Below, in pieces: positions 19,246 to 22,011 of a stretch of DNA of 22,011 bases. The DNA lies in contig JAUCBJ010007495.1 in assembly GCA_032718475.1 (NCBI GenBank), positions 1 to 22,011 of the forward strand, read 5' to 3'. The stretch's first letter is position 1. Every line of letters begins with the position of its first letter. A program made the position numbers and the translations under genes. This DNA is from Nemertoderma westbladi (taxonomy: Eukaryota; Xenacoelomorpha; Nemertodermatida; Nemertodermatidae). The notes below the pieces were generated by a model. It worked only from the letters and a program-made list of their open reading frames with translations. It made no database searches and was not told the DNA's origin.

Positions 19246-19792
19246 CTGTCTGCACCAGGTGTCTGCACCAACTGTCTGCACCATTGTCTGCACCAGTGTC
19301 CGCACCACTGTCTGCACCAGTCAGCCAGTGTCTGCACCACTGACTGCACCAGTGTCTGCACCACTGTCTGCACCAGGTGTCTGCACCAGTGTCTGCACCA
19401 CTGTCTGCAGTCTGCACCACTGTCTGCCTGTCTGCACTAATGTCTGCACCACTGTCTGCACCAGTGTCTGCACCAGGTGTCTGCATCACTGTCTGCATCA
19501 CTGTCTGCACCACTGTCTGCACCACAGTCTGCACCAGTGTCTGCACCAGTGTCTGCACCAGTGTCTGCACCAGTGTCTGCACCAAAGTCTGCACCACTGT
19601 CTGCACCACTGTCTGCACCAATGTCTGCACCAGTGTCTGCACCACTGTCTGCACCAGTGTCTGCACCTCTGTCTGCACCACTGTCTGCACCAGTGTCGGC
19701 ACCACTGTCTACACCAGGTGTCTGCATCACTGTCTGCTCTGCACCACTGTCTGCACCACTGTCTGACTGTCTGCTCTGCACCAGTGTCTGCT
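19246..19792. repeat. 12-bp minisatellite (GTCTGCACCACT), about 45 copies
   Basis: Repeats of GTCTGCACCACT with variants GTCTGCACCAGT, GTCTGCATCACT and 13-bp units containing CAGGT that shift register. Because 12 is divisible by three and the unit lacks stop codons, several frames on both strands stay open for more than 100 codons, encoding VCTT- or VQTL-like tetrapeptide runs. Those frames overlap each other and have no gene signals, so I treat all as artefacts of the repeat. Confidence 0.93.
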
Positions 19793-20098
19793 TAACGTTT
19801 ACACCCCAAAATTAATTTGTACAACGACAGAACGATGGACAGATTGATTAGGCCTAGTCTTACTGTCTTCTGGTCTTAGCTCAATCAGTCAATGTAATAC
19901 TTCTGTACTTGGAATATTTAGCAAAGTTTGCTCCGGGCTTCTGCAATATCAATTGCAGAAGCCGAACCGAACCGAAATTGCCAAACTTCGGCCCGAACCG
20001 AAGCCGAAGCTTCTGTTGAGCCCTAGTTATAGTAGTCTATAGGGTGGCGTGGCCTACAGGCTACAGCCTAACCCCACACTTATGCTCTCATCATTACA
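19793..20098. other. Non-coding stretch with CCGAA-rich inverted repeats
   Basis: It contains GCTTCTGCAAT (19937-19947) and its exact reverse complement at 19952-19962, a stem of 11 bp with a 4-base loop. Repeated CCGAACCGAA/TTCGG words follow, to GAGCCCTAG near 20026. The TAGGGCTC-type edge and nested palindromes could be the end of a hAT-like element, but no partner end was found. Confidence 0.4.
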
Positions 20099-20387
20099 TG
20101 TCAATTTTGACATGTATGTCAGTATGTCAATTTTAACATGAGAAAAACTTTTAAGTATTTATATTAACTAAACGGCACGGTGAAAAAATTTCCGCACAGT
20201 CAAAAGTTTCTAATTTACTTAGGCCTATAATTTCGATTTTTATATTTAAAAAACACGTCTGGAAATATTTGAATAGGTCAGGTAAAAAAATGTCAATATT
20301 GACATGTCCATGTCAATATTGACATGTCCATGTCAATTTTGACATGCCCCATCCTGGAGAAACTAGCTCTACATGTCAATATTGACA
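20099..20387. repeat. Cluster of TGTCAATATTGACA palindromes
   Basis: Six copies of a 14-bp palindrome or near-palindrome: 20099-20112, 20125-20138, 20291-20304, 20311-20324, 20331-20344 and 20374-20387. Three of them are spaced exactly 20 bp apart (helical-turn spacing). CATGTCAATATTGACATG is a perfect 18-bp palindrome. No gene lies nearby that such sites could obviously control. Confidence 0.85.
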
Positions 20388-20739
20388 ATGTGCCCGACTG
20401 TTGAATGCTAAATACTATAAAATTGAAATTGATAATAAATAATGAATTGATAATAAAATTGAAGCTGGGCACATAATGTGACCATTTTTTGTTTTTAATA
20501 TTAATGATAGGCCTAGTTTTCCCAACGATGAGATTCTAATTCTCAAATTAATTTATACAGTATTCTATGGCGATTCTAATGTCATAATTTTTAGAATGCC
20601 AATGTTAAAATTTCACTGCCTGTTTTCAAATGAAATTTAGCATTGTTTTCTACGGAGACATTTCACTCTGAGACTCTGACTGCTGACTCGCTGAGAGCGT
20701 TTTCCGCGGACACATTCTGGCTGTAAATTGGACAAATTT
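20388..20739. other. AT-rich unique sequence; nothing recognised
   Basis: No open frame, repeat or RNA-gene signal could be supported. Short local direct repeats such as TTGATAATAAA are present. Confidence 0.5.
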
Positions 20740-21660
20740 TGACCAGTGTTCCTGACTGTATTAGGCCCTATGCGGTACCGTATTTCTGTATTTGGCTATG
20801 CTGTGCCTGCACAGCTGCAGCCGTATACAGTCAGACAGTACCGGTACCGGTCTGCTGGTACCGCAGTCTGCAGCCTGGCAGTACTGCAGTACCGGTATCG
20901 AAATAATATAAACCTGTCTGCCGGTCCTTTCAGCCTTTAGGCCTACCAGTCAGCCAGTGACGACGTTACCGGTACCTCACCTCTGCCGGTACTACAGACT
21001 ACAGTAGGCCTACTGCATTGCACTTCGAACAGGCAGTAGGCAGACCAGACAGCCAGATTCAGACTACTGTCTGACTCTGACTGTACTGCGCTGTAACAGT
21101 CTGACAGTACCGCCGTCAGGCTGTCAGGCCGTACCGGCATTAGGGGTATTAATTCTGTAAAATTAGGGTACCCATTGCCCAGGGTGCAGGGTAGGCCTAC
21201 CGGCAGACCGGTTCCGGTACCTTACCATACCAGGCATACCACACTACCGGTCTGCTCTCTGCTCTGCTGGCTGGTTGCAGTACAGCAGTAGTCCTACTGA
21301 CTGACTGATGACTGACCAGTAGTCCAGTAGCCCGCTGACCGTTACATGGCTGCACTGTCTGACTAAATATTTCATCTGTCTGTCTGCAGTCTGTATGCTG
21401 TAGGTTCAAACAATCAGACAGTCAGACATTACAGCATTAGCTAGTAATAGCAGCTACCGGTCAGCCGGTGACCGGTACAACTGTAGAACAGTAGAAGCCT
21501 AGTTTCTATAATTATTGAGGTATGCCTACAGCAGTACAGCTGTACAGACGACAGAGGTAGATTAAGATATTTCTCTATTAGGCCTACCTGCCTACTGCTG
21601 TACTGCATAGTAGCTTAGCTACCGGTACAGCCAGACAGCTGCACTGCAAACTGCAACAGT
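20740..21660. repeat. Cryptically simple palindrome-rich DNA, second block
   Basis: Dense words ACCGGTAC, TAGGCCTAC, CAGTCTGACAGTAC and GCAGTACTG shuffled without a stable period, as in 11280-11860. Open frames of 60-70 codons on both strands reflect the lack of stops in these words and show no domain. Confidence 0.6.
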
Positions 21661-21854
21661 TACCGTATAATAACAGAGAATGCAGTAATCAGTAATGTAC
21701 AGTACTGAAATAAAATGTCTACAATGTGACCGACCGCCGGAATTCAAATCTGCCTCCAATTTAATCATATTTCGGTTATTTAGGATTTCCCTTAAATAAT
21801 TTATGGTCAAAAATTTGCAATTTCTGGTGAAAATATACAAGATGTCATAAAGCC

Positions 21855-22011
21855 ACAGGCCATAAAATAATTATGGTGAAACGCCTAATGTTATTTATGA
21901 AAACTTAACTTAATCATACGGTGAAATTTATTCGTGATTATGTTAAGGTGATTTACCATATAGAATACGGCCAATTTATGTGGCATTAACTAAGGTAAGG
22001 TAGTTCACTGA
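21855..22011. repeat. Second copy of the CCATAAA/TTATGG palindromic repeat family
   Basis: Positions 21859-21881 are identical to 12409-12431. Further ATACGGTGAAAT, GGTGATTTACCAT and ACGGCCAATTTATG words follow to the window edge. The element is cut by the end of the window. Confidence 0.5.

Noticed and set aside
19220-19815. Five overlapping long ORFs on both strands in the 12-bp repeat region
   Set aside because: They are the same repeat read in different frames and directions, with no independent coding signal.

Overview
This window looks like repeat-rich accessory DNA from a eukaryote, most likely a marine invertebrate. The evidence is spliceosomal introns, LINE-type reverse-transcriptase relics, a tRNA-derived SINE, satellite arrays and long AT-rich non-coding stretches. 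The many AGGCCT, ACCGGT and CAGCTG palindromic hexamers recall echinoderm and hemichordate genomes, but that guess is from memory only. No bacterial operon, rRNA or CRISPR array is visible.

Left half (1-10332): four blocks of one satellite family. A monomer has a body of about 108 bp plus two to four copies of a 20-bp module, giving mostly 148 or 167 bp. Blocks run + (1-950), - (1216-4605), + (7849-8660) and + (9846-10332). Blocks two and three sit outside a diverged inverted repeat (4606-4839 and 7591-7848). Together they form a palindrome several kilobases long, like a foldback transposon with satellite-built inverted ends. Its centre holds two broken LINE reverse transcriptases in divergent orientation: a - strand copy that lost its palm core, and a + strand copy that keeps the palm.

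Middle (8661-13141): an AT-rich insert with a recurring 12-bp palindrome and a 15-bp inverted repeat, a frameshifted coding relic resembling the end of a THAP-type zinc finger, scrambled palindrome-rich DNA, a (CA)n-tailed repeat, and a cluster of CCATAAA...TTATGG palindromes.

Right (13142-18850, all - strand): the best coding content. A 926-aa intact ORF has four N-terminal C2H2 fingers and a DDE-like, tnp2/CMC-like transposase core. Just downstream is a three-exon gene, about 504 aa by my model, with an N-terminal SAM-like domain and SAMD3-like regions. Its two introns are both phase 0. Intron 2 carries a hairpin-forming 65/67-bp minisatellite and a SINE. I infer that the pair are the genes of one DNA transposon or a co-domesticated pair; no element ends were found.

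Far right (18850-22011): an 18-bp tandem repeat, a 12-bp minisatellite of about 45 copies, clusters of TGTCAATATTGACA palindromes, and more palindrome-rich low-complexity DNA. No gene is supported there.
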